Source: Kribbella jejuensis | GTDB taxonomy: Bacteria; Actinomycetota; Actinomycetes; Propionibacteriales; Kribbellaceae | Assembly: GCF_006715085.1 (NCBI RefSeq) | Contig: NZ_VFMM01000003.1 | Coordinates: forward strand, 806,001-870,000 | Direction: 5' to 3' | Length of the DNA stretch: 64,000 nucleotides | Part shown: positions 41,092 through 48,775 of the stretch, in pieces | How the letters are laid out: the number at the start of each line of letters is the position of its first letter | Position numbering within the stretch: the stretch's first letter is position 1 | The notes under the pieces: generated by a model | Seen by the model: only the letters and a program-made list of their open reading frames with translations | Databases searched by the model: none | Told to the model about the DNA's origin: nothing | Program-made: the position numbers and the translations under genes

Positions 41092-41949
41092 ATGCCCACC
41101 CGGCGGTACGACGACTCCCCCGGCCTCGGTTCGCTGTACGCGCGGACCGTCAAAGCCACCCTCCGCCGCGCCGACTACGAGCCGACCGAGGACGGCCTCA
41201 CGCTCGAACTGCCGCGGTCCGCGATCGACCAGGACCACCTGCAGGCGTATCGAGAAGTCACCGGGTTCGCGGCGGGGCCCGCGCTCCCACCGACGTACCC
41301 GCACGTCCTGGCCTTCCCGCTGCACTTGGACCTGATGTCCGACCCGTCGTTCCCGTACAAGCCGATGGGGATCGTGCACCTGTCCAACACGATCACGCAA
41401 GCGCAGCCGATCCCGTTGCACGCCGAGCCGTCGATCCGCGTGCACAGTACGCCGGAACGCCCGCATCAGAAGGGCACCGTGTTCGACGTGGTCAGCGAGG
41501 TCTTCGTCGACCAGGAACTGGTGTGGAGCGACCTGACCACGCTGCTCAGCCGCTCGGCCGGTACGCCGGACGCGCACGCCGACCTGCTCACCGACCCGGT
41601 GCTCAGCGCGAACGCGTGGTGGGACCTGCGCGGCAACCTCGGCCGCCGGTACGCCGCCGCGTCCGGCGACCGGAACCCGATCCACCTGTTCAAGCTCACC
41701 GCGCAGGCGTTCGGGTTCCCGCGCCAGATCGCGCACGGTATGTGGGCCAAGGCCGCCGCGCTCGCGTCCGTCCAGCGGGCCCGCGCGCTGCCGGACGCGT
41801 TCACGGTCCGCGTGGACTTCCGCAAGCCGTTGCTGCTCCCGTCCCGGGTCCAGTTCGGCTACCAGCAGACCGGCAAGACGACCGACTTCGCGCTGTACGA
41901 CGAGTCACACGACCTCACCCACCTGATCGGACAGCTGCAGGAACGCTGA
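41092..41949 (+). CDS. MaoC-like (R)-enoyl-CoA hydratase / HtdX type
   Basis: 285 aa from ATG 41092, two bases after the FabG4 stop. A GTG at 41083 would overlap that gene. Double hot-dog protein: the N-terminal half is the degenerate FAS1-type hot dog, and the C-terminal half carries the hydratase-2 motif YAAASGDRNPIHLFKLTAQA near 190 with the Asp and His of the active site, then GFPRQIAHGMWAKA. It hydrates trans-2-enoyl-CoA, or dehydrates 3-hydroxyacyl chains, for the pathway encoded by its operon. The 3' end overlaps the convergent short ThrRS gene by 35 bp. Confidence 0.9.
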   Translation: MPTRRYDDSPGLGSLYARTVKATLRRADYEPTEDGLTLELPRSAIDQDHLQAYREVTGFAAGPALPPTYPHVLAFPLHLDLMSDPSFPYKPMGIVHLSNTITQAQPIPLHAEPSIRVHSTPERPHQKGTVFDVVSEVFVDQELVWSDLTTLLSRSAGTPDAHADLLTDPVLSANAWWDLRGNLGRRYAAASGDRNPIHLFKLTAQAFGFPRQIAHGMWAKAAALASVQRARALPDAFTVRVDFRKPLLLPSRVQFGYQQTGKTTDFALYDESHDLTHLIGQLQER

Positions 41950-43150
41950 GGTCCGCGATCCGGTCGAGCACCTCACCGATCGGCGAGGCCTCCCACTTGC
42001 TGCCGTCCCGTTCGCGAACCGCGAGCTCGCCGCCGGCGGCTTCGCGGGCGCCGATGACCGCTTGGTACGGCGCCAACCGGTTCTCGCGGATCCGCGCGCC
42101 GAGGCTGCCCTCGTCCGCATGCGCGATCTCCACCCGCAGGCCCCGGTCCGAGGCGCGGCGGGCCACCTCGGCCGCGACCTTCTCCTCGTCGTCCGAGATC
42201 GGCAGTACGACGACCTGCACCGGCGCGAGCCACGCCGGGAACGCGCCGCCGTGCACCTCGATCAGCTGCGCCATCGCGCGTTCGATGCTGCCGACGATCG
42301 CCCGGTGCACCATCACCGGCCGGTGTTTGTTGCCGTCGGCACCGATGTACTCGAGCCCGAACGCGGCCGGCTGGTGGAAGTCGATCTGGACGGTCGACAG
42401 GCTGAACTCGCGGCCGGCCGAATCCATCATCTGGATGTCGATCTTCGGCCCGTAGAACGCCGCGTCGCCCGGCGCGTCCTCGTAGTCGACGCCCGCGTCC
42501 TCCAGCACCTCGCGGAGCAGCGCGGCCGCCTGCGCCCAGCTCGCCGCGTCACCGACGTACTTGCTCGACGGACTGTTGAACTCGGCATCGACCGACGGCA
42601 GCGCAAGGACGTACCGGGACGCCTCGATGCCCATGTCCGCGTACGCCTGGTTGATCAGCCGCAACGCGGACGCTGCTTCCGCGGCGACCTGGTCGAGGCG
42701 GCAGAAGATGTGCGCGTCGTTGAGCTGCATCGCACGCACCCGGCTCAGGCCGCCGATCGCTCCGGACAGCTCGGCGCGGTACTGGCCGCCGAGTTCGGAG
42801 ATGCGCAGCGGGAGTTCGCGGTAGCTGTGCGACCGGGAGCGGTACATCAGCGCGTGGTGCGGGCAGATGCTCGGCCGCAGTACGAGCTCCTCGCCGCCGA
42901 TGTCCATCGGCGGATACATGTCGTCGTGGTACTTCGCCCAGTGGCCGGAGATCTCGTACAGCTCCTTCTTGGCCATCACCGGCGAGTACACCTGCTGATA
43001 GCCGGCTCTTCGCTCGACCTCGGCGATGTAGCTCTCGAGCGCTCGCCGTACGGCGGCACCAGCCGGCAACCAGTAGGGCAGGCCCGCGCCGATGAGCGGG
43101 TCGGAGTCGAACAGGCCGAGCTCGCGGCCGATCTTGCGGTGGTCGTACAT
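41915..43150 (-). CDS. second threonyl-tRNA synthetase, short form without TGS/editing domains
   Basis: 411 aa from ATG 43150, compared with 673 for the full ThrRS at 60191. It starts directly at the catalytic core (GRELGLFDSDPLIGAGLPYW). The likely zinc ligands are present: Cys in RPSICPHHALMY, His in LNDAHIFCRLDQ, and His in motif 3 VMVHRAIVGSIER. The anticodon-binding domain follows from about residue 310 (WLAPVQVVVLPISDDEEKVA). Lacking the editing domain, it cannot clear Ser-tRNA(Thr) in cis. It is preceded by a Thr-codon leader and a terminator hairpin, suggesting induction when charged tRNA(Thr) is scarce. Such paralogs may serve stress, metal limitation or inhibitor resistance, which is inference. 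Confidence 0.9.
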   Translation of the reverse strand: MYDHRKIGRELGLFDSDPLIGAGLPYWLPAGAAVRRALESYIAEVERRAGYQQVYSPVMAKKELYEISGHWAKYHDDMYPPMDIGGEELVLRPSICPHHALMYRSRSHSYRELPLRISELGGQYRAELSGAIGGLSRVRAMQLNDAHIFCRLDQVAAEAASALRLINQAYADMGIEASRYVLALPSVDAEFNSPSSKYVGDAASWAQAAALLREVLEDAGVDYEDAPGDAAFYGPKIDIQMMDSAGREFSLSTVQIDFHQPAAFGLEYIGADGNKHRPVMVHRAIVGSIERAMAQLIEVHGGAFPAWLAPVQVVVLPISDDEEKVAAEVARRASDRGLRVEIAHADEGSLGARIRENRLAPYQAVIGAREAAGGELAVRERDGSKWEASPIGEVLDRIADLSVPAAVRSGG

Positions 43151-43197
43151 CGTGGTCTCCTCGTTCAGATGGGGGCGAGGGACCGCGGGCAAACGAG

Positions 43198-43227
43198 GAA
43201 GCCCCGGGGCACTCGCCCCGGGGCTTC
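43198..43227 (-). terminator. attenuator-type hairpin before short ThrRS gene
   Basis: Perfect 13-bp stem GAAGCCCCGGGGC / GCCCCGGGGCTTC with a 4-nt loop, 16 nt after the leader stop and 47 nt before the ThrRS ATG. Downstream on the transcribed strand is CCTCGTTTG, a poor U-tract, as usual in actinomycetes. Confidence 0.75.
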
Positions 43228-43243
43228 GTTCGACAGTCAGCTG

Positions 43244-43297
43244 TCAGCGCGCCGGGACATACTCCGGCGTCGTCGTGACTACAGCGCGCTGCGACAT
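43244..43297 (-). CDS. threonine leader peptide (17 aa), candidate attenuator
   Basis: Open frame MSQRAVVTTTPEYVPAR with stop at 43244. Codons 8-10 are three consecutive ACG Thr codons. It begins 4 nt after the stop of the tesB gene, and AGGAG partly overlaps that stop, with short spacing, so re-initiation is possible. Early codons contain CAGCGCG and the end of the frame CGCGCTG, which can pair. Stalling at the Thr codons would cover the first arm. With the hairpin at 43198-43227 and the ThrRS gene beyond, this has the layout of ribosome-mediated transcription attenuation. Expression is not shown. Confidence 0.65.
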   Translation of the reverse strand: MSQRAVVTTTPEYVPAR

Positions 43298-43301
43298 GCT
43301 C

Positions 43302-44147
43302 CTAAGTTAGCAGATCCGAGTCCAGCCCGACCGGACGGATGAGCCCCTCCTGCGCGACGGACGCGATCAGCCGGCCGTCGACGGTGTAGAGCCGGCCGGT
43401 CGCGAAGCCGCGCGCTCCGGATGCCGACGGCGAGGCCTGGTCGTAGAGCAGCCACTCGTCGGCGCGGAACGGACGATGGAACCACAACGCGTGGTCGAGC
43501 GACGCGGGCTGGATCCGTCGGTCGCCGATCACGATGCCGTGCGGGAGCAGGCTCGCGCCGAGCAGAGTCAGGTCACTCGCATACGCAAGCACACACGCGT
43601 GCATCGCCGGCTCGTCAGGCAGCTTCCCTGCCGCGCGGATCCAGAACTGCCGCCCGGTCACACCTGCGAGCCGTACGTCGAGCGCCGCCCACTCGCGGTC
43701 CCAGTCCGCCGCGGACCGCCCGCTCTGCGCTTCCAGCACGGTCGCGAGCCGCGGCGCCTCTTCCGGCGGTACGGCGTCGTCCGGCATCGGGTCCTGGTGG
43801 TCGAGACCGGGCTCCGGTCGCTGGAACGACGCCGACATGTAGAAGATCGGCTTCCCGTGCTGGGACGCGACCACCCGGCGGCTGCTGAACGAGCCGCCGT
43901 CGCGTGTCGGCTCCGCGCGGTACACGATCGGTACCGAGGTGTCGCCGGCGCGCAGGAAGTACCCGTGCAGCGAGTGCACGACTCGTTCGGCGTCGACGGT
44001 CCGGCTGGCCGCGGCGAGCGCCTGGCCGAGGACCTGTCCGCCGAACACCCGCTGCATCGAGGTCTGCGGCTGACGACCGCGGAACAGGTCGACGTCGATC
44101 TTCTCCAGGTCGAGCAGCTCGACCAGATCCTCCAGCGACTCAGGCAT
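43302..44147 (-). CDS. tesB: acyl-CoA thioesterase II
   Basis: 281-aa double hot-dog thioesterase that hydrolyses medium and long acyl-CoA. Visible: VFGGQVLGQALAAASRTV near residue 33, HSLHGYFLRAGDTSVPIVY near 58, RDGGSFSSRRVVASQHGKPI near 80, and in the second half YASDLTLLGASLLPHG near 190 with the catalytic Asp, SLDHALWFHRPFRADEWLLY near 215, and GLIR at the end. Complete and of normal length. It lies directly upstream of the Thr leader and ThrRS gene on the same strand with no terminator between, so read-through is possible. Confidence 0.93.
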   Translation of the reverse strand: MPESLEDLVELLDLEKIDVDLFRGRQPQTSMQRVFGGQVLGQALAAASRTVDAERVVHSLHGYFLRAGDTSVPIVYRAEPTRDGGSFSSRRVVASQHGKPIFYMSASFQRPEPGLDHQDPMPDDAVPPEEAPRLATVLEAQSGRSAADWDREWAALDVRLAGVTGRQFWIRAAGKLPDEPAMHACVLAYASDLTLLGASLLPHGIVIGDRRIQPASLDHALWFHRPFRADEWLLYDQASPSASGARGFATGRLYTVDGRLIASVAQEGLIRPVGLDSDLLT

Positions 44148-44212
44148 GCCTCATCCTGACAGGCGCGAGCGCCGTACTAGCCCGTACGCACTGTGGAAAC
44201 GATCACGTCGGG

Positions 44213-45127
44213 CTAGTTGTCGTCCTCGCGGTTCAGCTCGGCCAAAAACTGTTCCACCTCGGCACCGAGCTCGTCCGCGGACGGGGTGGAGTCGGCGAGC
44301 AGGCTCTTGCGGCTGAGTGAACCGGCCGCGGCGTCGTACTGGGTTTCGAGGGCCTTGACGACCGCGCTCGCGTCCTCGGAGGCGTCGACCTGCTCGTCGA
44401 CCAGCCGGCCGGTGACGGCGGCCTCGTCGAGCAGGGCCTTGCTAGGGAGCAGCAGGCCGGTCGCGGCCGAGATCGCGTGCACGAGCGCGAGCGCGGCGCC
44501 CGGGAAGCGGTTCTCGGCCAAGTAGTGGGGCACGTGGACGGCGAAGCCCATCGCGTCCTTGCCGGCCTCGCCCAGGCGCACCTGCAGCATGGTGCCGGCG
44601 CTCGCGGGCAGCACCATCTCGCCGTCCCAGATGTTCGACCGGGTGACCAGCTCGGGCCGGGTCGCGTGCGCGGTCAGGCCGAGCGGCCGGGTGTGCGGCA
44701 CGCCCATCGGGATGCCGTGCACGCCGACGGTCAGCGTCACGTTGTAGAGCTCGATGAGCTGTCGGACCGCACCGGCGAACCGGTCCCAGTGGTTGTCCGG
44801 CTCGGCGCCCTCGAGCAGCAGGAACTCGACGCCCGCGTCGTCGGTCAGCAGGTGCAGCGACAGGTGCGGCGGCGTGTAGTCGGTGAACCGGTCCTCGGCG
44901 AACGTCACCTCGGGCCGGCGGGCCCGGTAGTCGTGCAGCAGGTCGACGTCGAACCGCGCCAGCAACCGGTGGTCGAGCACCTCGAGCAGGTGGTCGGCGG
45001 TCACGCGCCCGGCCAGGCCGGCGTCCATGAAGCCGTCCAGCGAGTGCACCATGACCTTCGGCGTCGCCGCCGGGCCGGTCGCCACCGACTCGTCGACGAT
45101 CTCGTAGAGGTCGTCCGGTCGCAGCAT
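44213..45127 (-). CDS. PAC2-family protein (proteasome-assembly-chaperone-like)
   Basis: 304 aa from ATG 45127. The PAC2 fold is recognised from PKVMVHSLDGFMDAGLAGRV near residue 23, RRPEVTFAEDRFTDYTPPHL near 68, GIPMGVPHTRPLGLTAHATR near 140 and ENRFPGAALALVHAISAATG near 208, all conserved in actinobacterial members. The C-terminus is acidic (SADELGAEVEQFLAELNRED). In eukaryotes PAC2 helps to assemble the proteasome. The role of bacterial members is not established, and no proteasome gene is next to it here. It is divergent from the hydroxyacid dehydrogenase gene. Confidence 0.88.
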   Translation of the reverse strand: MLRPDDLYEIVDESVATGPAATPKVMVHSLDGFMDAGLAGRVTADHLLEVLDHRLLARFDVDLLHDYRARRPEVTFAEDRFTDYTPPHLSLHLLTDDAGVEFLLLEGAEPDNHWDRFAGAVRQLIELYNVTLTVGVHGIPMGVPHTRPLGLTAHATRPELVTRSNIWDGEMVLPASAGTMLQVRLGEAGKDAMGFAVHVPHYLAENRFPGAALALVHAISAATGLLLPSKALLDEAAVTGRLVDEQVDASEDASAVVKALETQYDAAAGSLSRKSLLADSTPSADELGAEVEQFLAELNREDDN

Positions 45128-45152
45128 CGTCGTCTCCTTCGCAGTTGCCAGG

Positions 45153-45170
45153 CGCTTGCATTGTTTCCAA
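45153..45170. promoter_or_regulatory. LacI-type half-site pair 1
   Basis: CGCTTGCATTGTTTCCAA: GCGCTTGC followed by TTTCCAA, the same words as the downstream site in altered spacing. It lies between the divergent PAC2 and dehydrogenase genes. Confidence 0.4.
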
Positions 45171-45247
45171 CGCCGGGGCCTGACGGACAAATTCCGGGTG
45201 CCGGGAAGATTCCGGCGGTTCCACGACCCGGCACCGGCGCGACAAGG

Positions 45248-45265
45248 TTGGAAAGCGCTTGCTAG
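45248..45265. promoter_or_regulatory. candidate LacI-family operator
   Basis: TTGGAAAGCGCTTGCTAG, centred on the AAGCGCTT palindrome typical of LacI-family operators (consensus-like GGAAAGCGCTTTCC). It ends 9 bp before the GTG start at 45275, so binding would directly block the sugar-type operon. The regulator gene is not in the window. Confidence 0.6.
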
Positions 45266-45274
45266 CTTTGTCCC

Positions 45275-46291
45275 GTGAGCCACGAACCCGCTTCCGCCCC
45301 GACCGTCATGCTGGCGATGAACGAGAGCAGCCGCGAGCGCGTGCTGGTCCCGTCCGTCGGGAAGCGCCTGGAGGCGGTCGCGACCGTCCTGCCGGTCGGT
45401 CCCGGTGCCAGTTTTTTGGCCGACCCCGCCGTACGCGCGGCGCTCCCGGACGTCGACGTACTGCTCACCGGCTGGGGCTGCCCGCGGATCGGCGCGGAGG
45501 TGCTGGACGCCGCCCCGAAGCTGCGGGCGATCCTGCACGCGGCCGGCTCGGTGAAGGCGATCGTGGACCCGATCGCGTTCGACCGGGGCATCCAGGTGTC
45601 GTCGGCGGCGACCGCGAACGCGCAGCCGGTCGCCGAGTTCACGGTGGCGGCGATCGTACTGGCCGGGAAGCGGGCGTTCCGGCTCGCGGCGCAGTACCGC
45701 CTGGAGCGGCGTAAGGCCGACCCGCACGCCATGCCGGGCAGCTACGGTACGACGGTCGGCCTGCTCGGAGCGTCCCGGATCGGGAAGATGGTCGCCGAGC
45801 GGTTGCGCGGGTTCGACCTCGACGTACTGATCAGCGATCCGTACCTGACCGCGGACGAGGCGGCCGCGCTGGGCGCGGAACTGGTCGACAACGACACGCT
45901 GTTCCGCCGCAGTGACATCCTCAGCGTGCACGCGCCGCTGCTGCCGGAGACCGTCGGGCTGGTCGACGCACGCCTGCTCGGTCTGCTGAAGGACGGCGCG
46001 TCGCTGATCAACACCGCGCGCGGCAAGATCATCGACGCCGACGCGCTGCTCCGCGAGTGCGCGTCCGGCCGGATCGACGCCGTCCTGGACGTCACCGACC
46101 CGGAGCCGCTGCCGCCGGACTCGCCGCTGCTCGACCTGCCGAACGTGTTCGTCACCCCCCACGTCGCCGGTGCCGTCGGCAACGAGATCGCCCGCCTCGG
46201 CGAACTCGCCGTCAGCGAACTCGAACGCCTCGTCTCCGGACAACCCCTGCTGCACGCCATCAGCCCCACCGAACTCGGAAGGCTCGCATGA
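45275..46291 (+). CDS. D-isomer-specific 2-hydroxyacid dehydrogenase
   Basis: 338 aa, NAD-dependent. Substrate domain is at residues 1-105 and 295-338. The cofactor domain has VGLLGASRIGKMVAERLRGF near 155 (GxSxxG loop), SVHAPLLPETVGLVD near 215 and LINTARGKIIDADALLRE near 240 with the catalytic Arg. Glu is in DVTDPEPLPPDSPL near 265 and His in TPHVAGAVGNE near 290. Arg, Glu and His complete the active site. It overlaps the DUF2264 gene by ATGA, and both lie behind a LacI-like operator, which suggests sugar-acid or uronate catabolism. Substrate inferred only. Confidence 0.9.
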   Translation: MSHEPASAPTVMLAMNESSRERVLVPSVGKRLEAVATVLPVGPGASFLADPAVRAALPDVDVLLTGWGCPRIGAEVLDAAPKLRAILHAAGSVKAIVDPIAFDRGIQVSSAATANAQPVAEFTVAAIVLAGKRAFRLAAQYRLERRKADPHAMPGSYGTTVGLLGASRIGKMVAERLRGFDLDVLISDPYLTADEAAALGAELVDNDTLFRRSDILSVHAPLLPETVGLVDARLLGLLKDGASLINTARGKIIDADALLRECASGRIDAVLDVTDPEPLPPDSPLLDLPNVFVTPHVAGAVGNEIARLGELAVSELERLVSGQPLLHAISPTELGRLA

Positions 46292-48189
46292 CCCACCTGA
46301 TCCTCCCCGACACCGACCGGGTGCTGTCTCGTCAGACCGGGTGGACGCGCAGGCATTGGGAAGCGCTGGCCGATCATCTGCTCGACTCGCTCGTGCCGTA
46401 CTTCTCCCCCGGTGCCTCGCTGGTCGAACTGCCCGGCCGCCCGAGCCGGTCCGGTACGGCGTCCGACGCGCTGGAAGGCTTCGCGCGATCGTTCATGCTC
46501 GCCGCGTTCCGGATCGCCGGCGTGCAGGGCAAGGGCTGCGAGCAGTTGACCGAGCGGTACGCGCGCGGCGTCGCGAACGGTGCGAACCCGGACCACCCCG
46601 AGGCGTGGCTGCGGCTCACCCCGCGCTCGCAGCAGATGGTCGAAGCAGCGGCGATCGCGGTGTCGCTGCACGAGACCCGCGAGTGGATCTGGGACCGGCT
46701 CGACACCCGCGCCCAGGAGCACGTCGCCGAGTGGCTCGGCGGTTTCAACGGCTCGACGACGCATGACAACAACTGGCGGTTGTTCCAGGTGGTCAGCGAG
46801 CAGTTCCTCGCGTCGGTCGGAGCGCCGTACCGGCAGGAGGACATCGACGGCGGCCTCGACCGGATCGAGGACTGGTACGTCGGCAACGGCTGGTACTCCG
46901 ACGGCGACGGGCAGAACTTCGACAACTACATCGGCTGGGCGATGCACCTGTATCCGGGCCTGTGGGCGCGGATGGCCGCGGCGACGCCGGGAGCGCAGTA
47001 CGAGGACCGGTTGAAGCTGTACAAGGAGCGGATCCGGCTGTTCCTGGAAGACGCCGTTCATTTCGTCGGGAACGACGGGGCGCCGATCTACCAGGGGCGG
47101 TCGCTGACGTACCGGATGGCCGCCGCGGCGCCGTACTGGATGGGCGCACTCCTCGACTCGACGCCGCTGACGCCCGGTGAGACGCGGCGGCTGTGCTCCG
47201 GGATCGCGCGGCACTTCGTCCAGCACGGGGTGCCGGACGAGCGCGGGGTGCTGACGCTCGGGTGGTACGACACGTTCCTGCCGACGACACAGCAGTACTC
47301 CGGGCCCGGGTCACCGTACTGGGCTTCGAAGGGGTTCGTCGGGTTGATCCTGCCGCCGGAGCATCCGGTGTGGTCGGATCCGGAGGACTCGATTCCGCTC
47401 GACGACGCCGATCAGCAGAGGGCGATGCCGGAGCCGGGGTGGATCCTGCACGGGAGCCGGCACGACCAGGTGGTGCAACTGGTGAACCACGGCGCCGACC
47501 ACGCGCCGGTTGCGGAGCCTGACGGTGTCGAGCCGGCGGGCGATCCGCACTACAACCGGTTGGCGTACGCGAACCACGCCGGGCCGGATCTGTCGGACCG
47601 CGAGCCCGGCATCGACAACCTGATCTCGCTGGTCACTCCGGACGGAACTGCGAGCGGACGCGGGCGAATCCGGCGACTCGGGGTCGAGGGGCGTACGGCG
47701 TCCTCCTGGCACAAGGCATGGCTGGGATCCGACGGCCCGTGGAAGATCGAGATCACCTCACTCGTGCGGAACGGCTGGGAGATCCGCTGCGCTTTGGTCG
47801 AAGGACCAGCTGGCGCCACCGTCCGCACCGCCGGCTTCGCCGTAGCCGGCAACTCGTTGCCCGAAGCAACCTCCACCGAAGCGGCCGCCGCTGCACGGAA
47901 CGCGGACGGGTTGTTGTCTGCTGTTGTTGGTTTGTACGGGTATGAGGCGGCTGGGGTGCACCGCGCGGTGGGAGTGAACCCGTTCGGAGTGCACTCGGCC
48001 ACGCCGTACCTGACTGCACCGCATCACGGTGAGCCGCTGATGCTGGTGAACGCCGTGCTGCTGACCCGCGACGCGCTCCGGCCAGAGGCGCTTGCTGAGG
48101 GCATCCAGGTGCGGGTGGACGGGACGACCGTCCGGATCGGCCTGCCCGGCGGCGATACCGAGGTGGTGGAGTTGGGCAGAGTAGATTGA
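46288..48189 (+). CDS. DUF2264 protein, probable glycan-degradation enzyme
   Basis: 633 aa from ATG 46288. Characteristic DUF2264 blocks: TRRHWEALADHLLDSLVPYF near 20, NNWRLFQVVSEQFL near 155, GNGWYSDGDGQNFDNYIGWA near 197, YQGRSLTYRMAAAAPYW near 270 and GSPYWASKGFVGLILPPEHP near 345. The first 400 residues are an alpha/alpha-barrel as in glycoside hydrolase 88/105 or lyase-type enzymes, the rest beta-rich. Family members are found in uronic-acid and plant-polysaccharide loci. No signal peptide is present, so it acts on imported oligosaccharides. Coupled to the 2-hydroxyacid dehydrogenase. Catalytic residues are not assigned. Confidence 0.85.
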   Translation: MTHLILPDTDRVLSRQTGWTRRHWEALADHLLDSLVPYFSPGASLVELPGRPSRSGTASDALEGFARSFMLAAFRIAGVQGKGCEQLTERYARGVANGANPDHPEAWLRLTPRSQQMVEAAAIAVSLHETREWIWDRLDTRAQEHVAEWLGGFNGSTTHDNNWRLFQVVSEQFLASVGAPYRQEDIDGGLDRIEDWYVGNGWYSDGDGQNFDNYIGWAMHLYPGLWARMAAATPGAQYEDRLKLYKERIRLFLEDAVHFVGNDGAPIYQGRSLTYRMAAAAPYWMGALLDSTPLTPGETRRLCSGIARHFVQHGVPDERGVLTLGWYDTFLPTTQQYSGPGSPYWASKGFVGLILPPEHPVWSDPEDSIPLDDADQQRAMPEPGWILHGSRHDQVVQLVNHGADHAPVAEPDGVEPAGDPHYNRLAYANHAGPDLSDREPGIDNLISLVTPDGTASGRGRIRRLGVEGRTASSWHKAWLGSDGPWKIEITSLVRNGWEIRCALVEGPAGATVRTAGFAVAGNSLPEATSTEAAAAARNADGLLSAVVGLYGYEAAGVHRAVGVNPFGVHSATPYLTAPHHGEPLMLVNAVLLTRDALRPEALAEGIQVRVDGTTVRIGLPGGDTEVVELGRVD

Positions 48190-48193
48190 CGGG

Positions 48194-48721
48194 ATGAGCA
48201 CGTACGAGAAACTCCTGCAGGAACAGATCGGGAACGAATTCACGGCGTCGCAGCAGTACGTGGCAGTCGCTGTCTGGTACGACGAGCAGGATCTCCCACG
48301 GCTGGCTGCGCACTTCTACAAGCAGTCCCTGGAAGAGCGCAACCACGCGATGATGATGGTTCAGTACCTGCTCGACAAGGACATCCGGCCGCACATCCCG
48401 CCGGTCGGTGAGGTGGAGTCGGACTTCAGGACCGCGATCGACCCGCTGGAGCTCGCGCTGGCACAGGAGATCACCGTCACCAAGCAGATCGAGACGCTGG
48501 CGCGGACGGCGCGCGACGAGAGCGACTACGTCGGTGAGCAGTTCATGCAGTGGTTCCTCAAGGAGCAGGTCGAGGAGGTCGCCGCGATGAAGACGCTGGT
48601 CAACGTCGCGAAGCGAGCCGGTGACAACCTGTTCCACCTCGAGGACTTCCTGGCCCGCGAGGTCGTCGGCGACACCGGCGCCGACCCGACCGCCCCCGCC
48701 GCTGCCGGCGGCGCGGTCTGA
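48194..48721 (+). CDS. ferritin (BfrB/FtnA-like)
   Basis: 175-aa iron-storage protein. Four-helix ferroxidase residues visible: Glu in LLQEQIGNEFTASQQYVAVA near 10-17, E-x-x-H in LEERNHAMMMVQYL near 50, Glu in ALAQEITVTKQIETLARTA near 95, and EQVEEVAAMKTLV near 128. There is no heme-binding Met, so non-heme ferritin. A 20-residue Ala/Pro-rich tail follows the fifth helix. The ATG follows the DUF2264 stop by 4 bp with GGG only, and it may be read from its own promoter inside that gene. Convergent with the DUF2207 gene. Confidence 0.92.
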   Translation: MSTYEKLLQEQIGNEFTASQQYVAVAVWYDEQDLPRLAAHFYKQSLEERNHAMMMVQYLLDKDIRPHIPPVGEVESDFRTAIDPLELALAQEITVTKQIETLARTARDESDYVGEQFMQWFLKEQVEEVAAMKTLVNVAKRAGDNLFHLEDFLAREVVGDTGADPTAPAAAGGAV

Positions 48722-48775
48722 CCGGTTCGCGCCGAAGTACCACGAGCTGCCCCAGTACTACCAGCTGCCGCAGTA

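Noticed and set aside
45128..46255. Minus-strand extension of the PAC2 gene to 680 aa
   Set aside because: It runs antisense to the hydroxyacid dehydrogenase gene. The ATG at 45127 begins the recognised fold.
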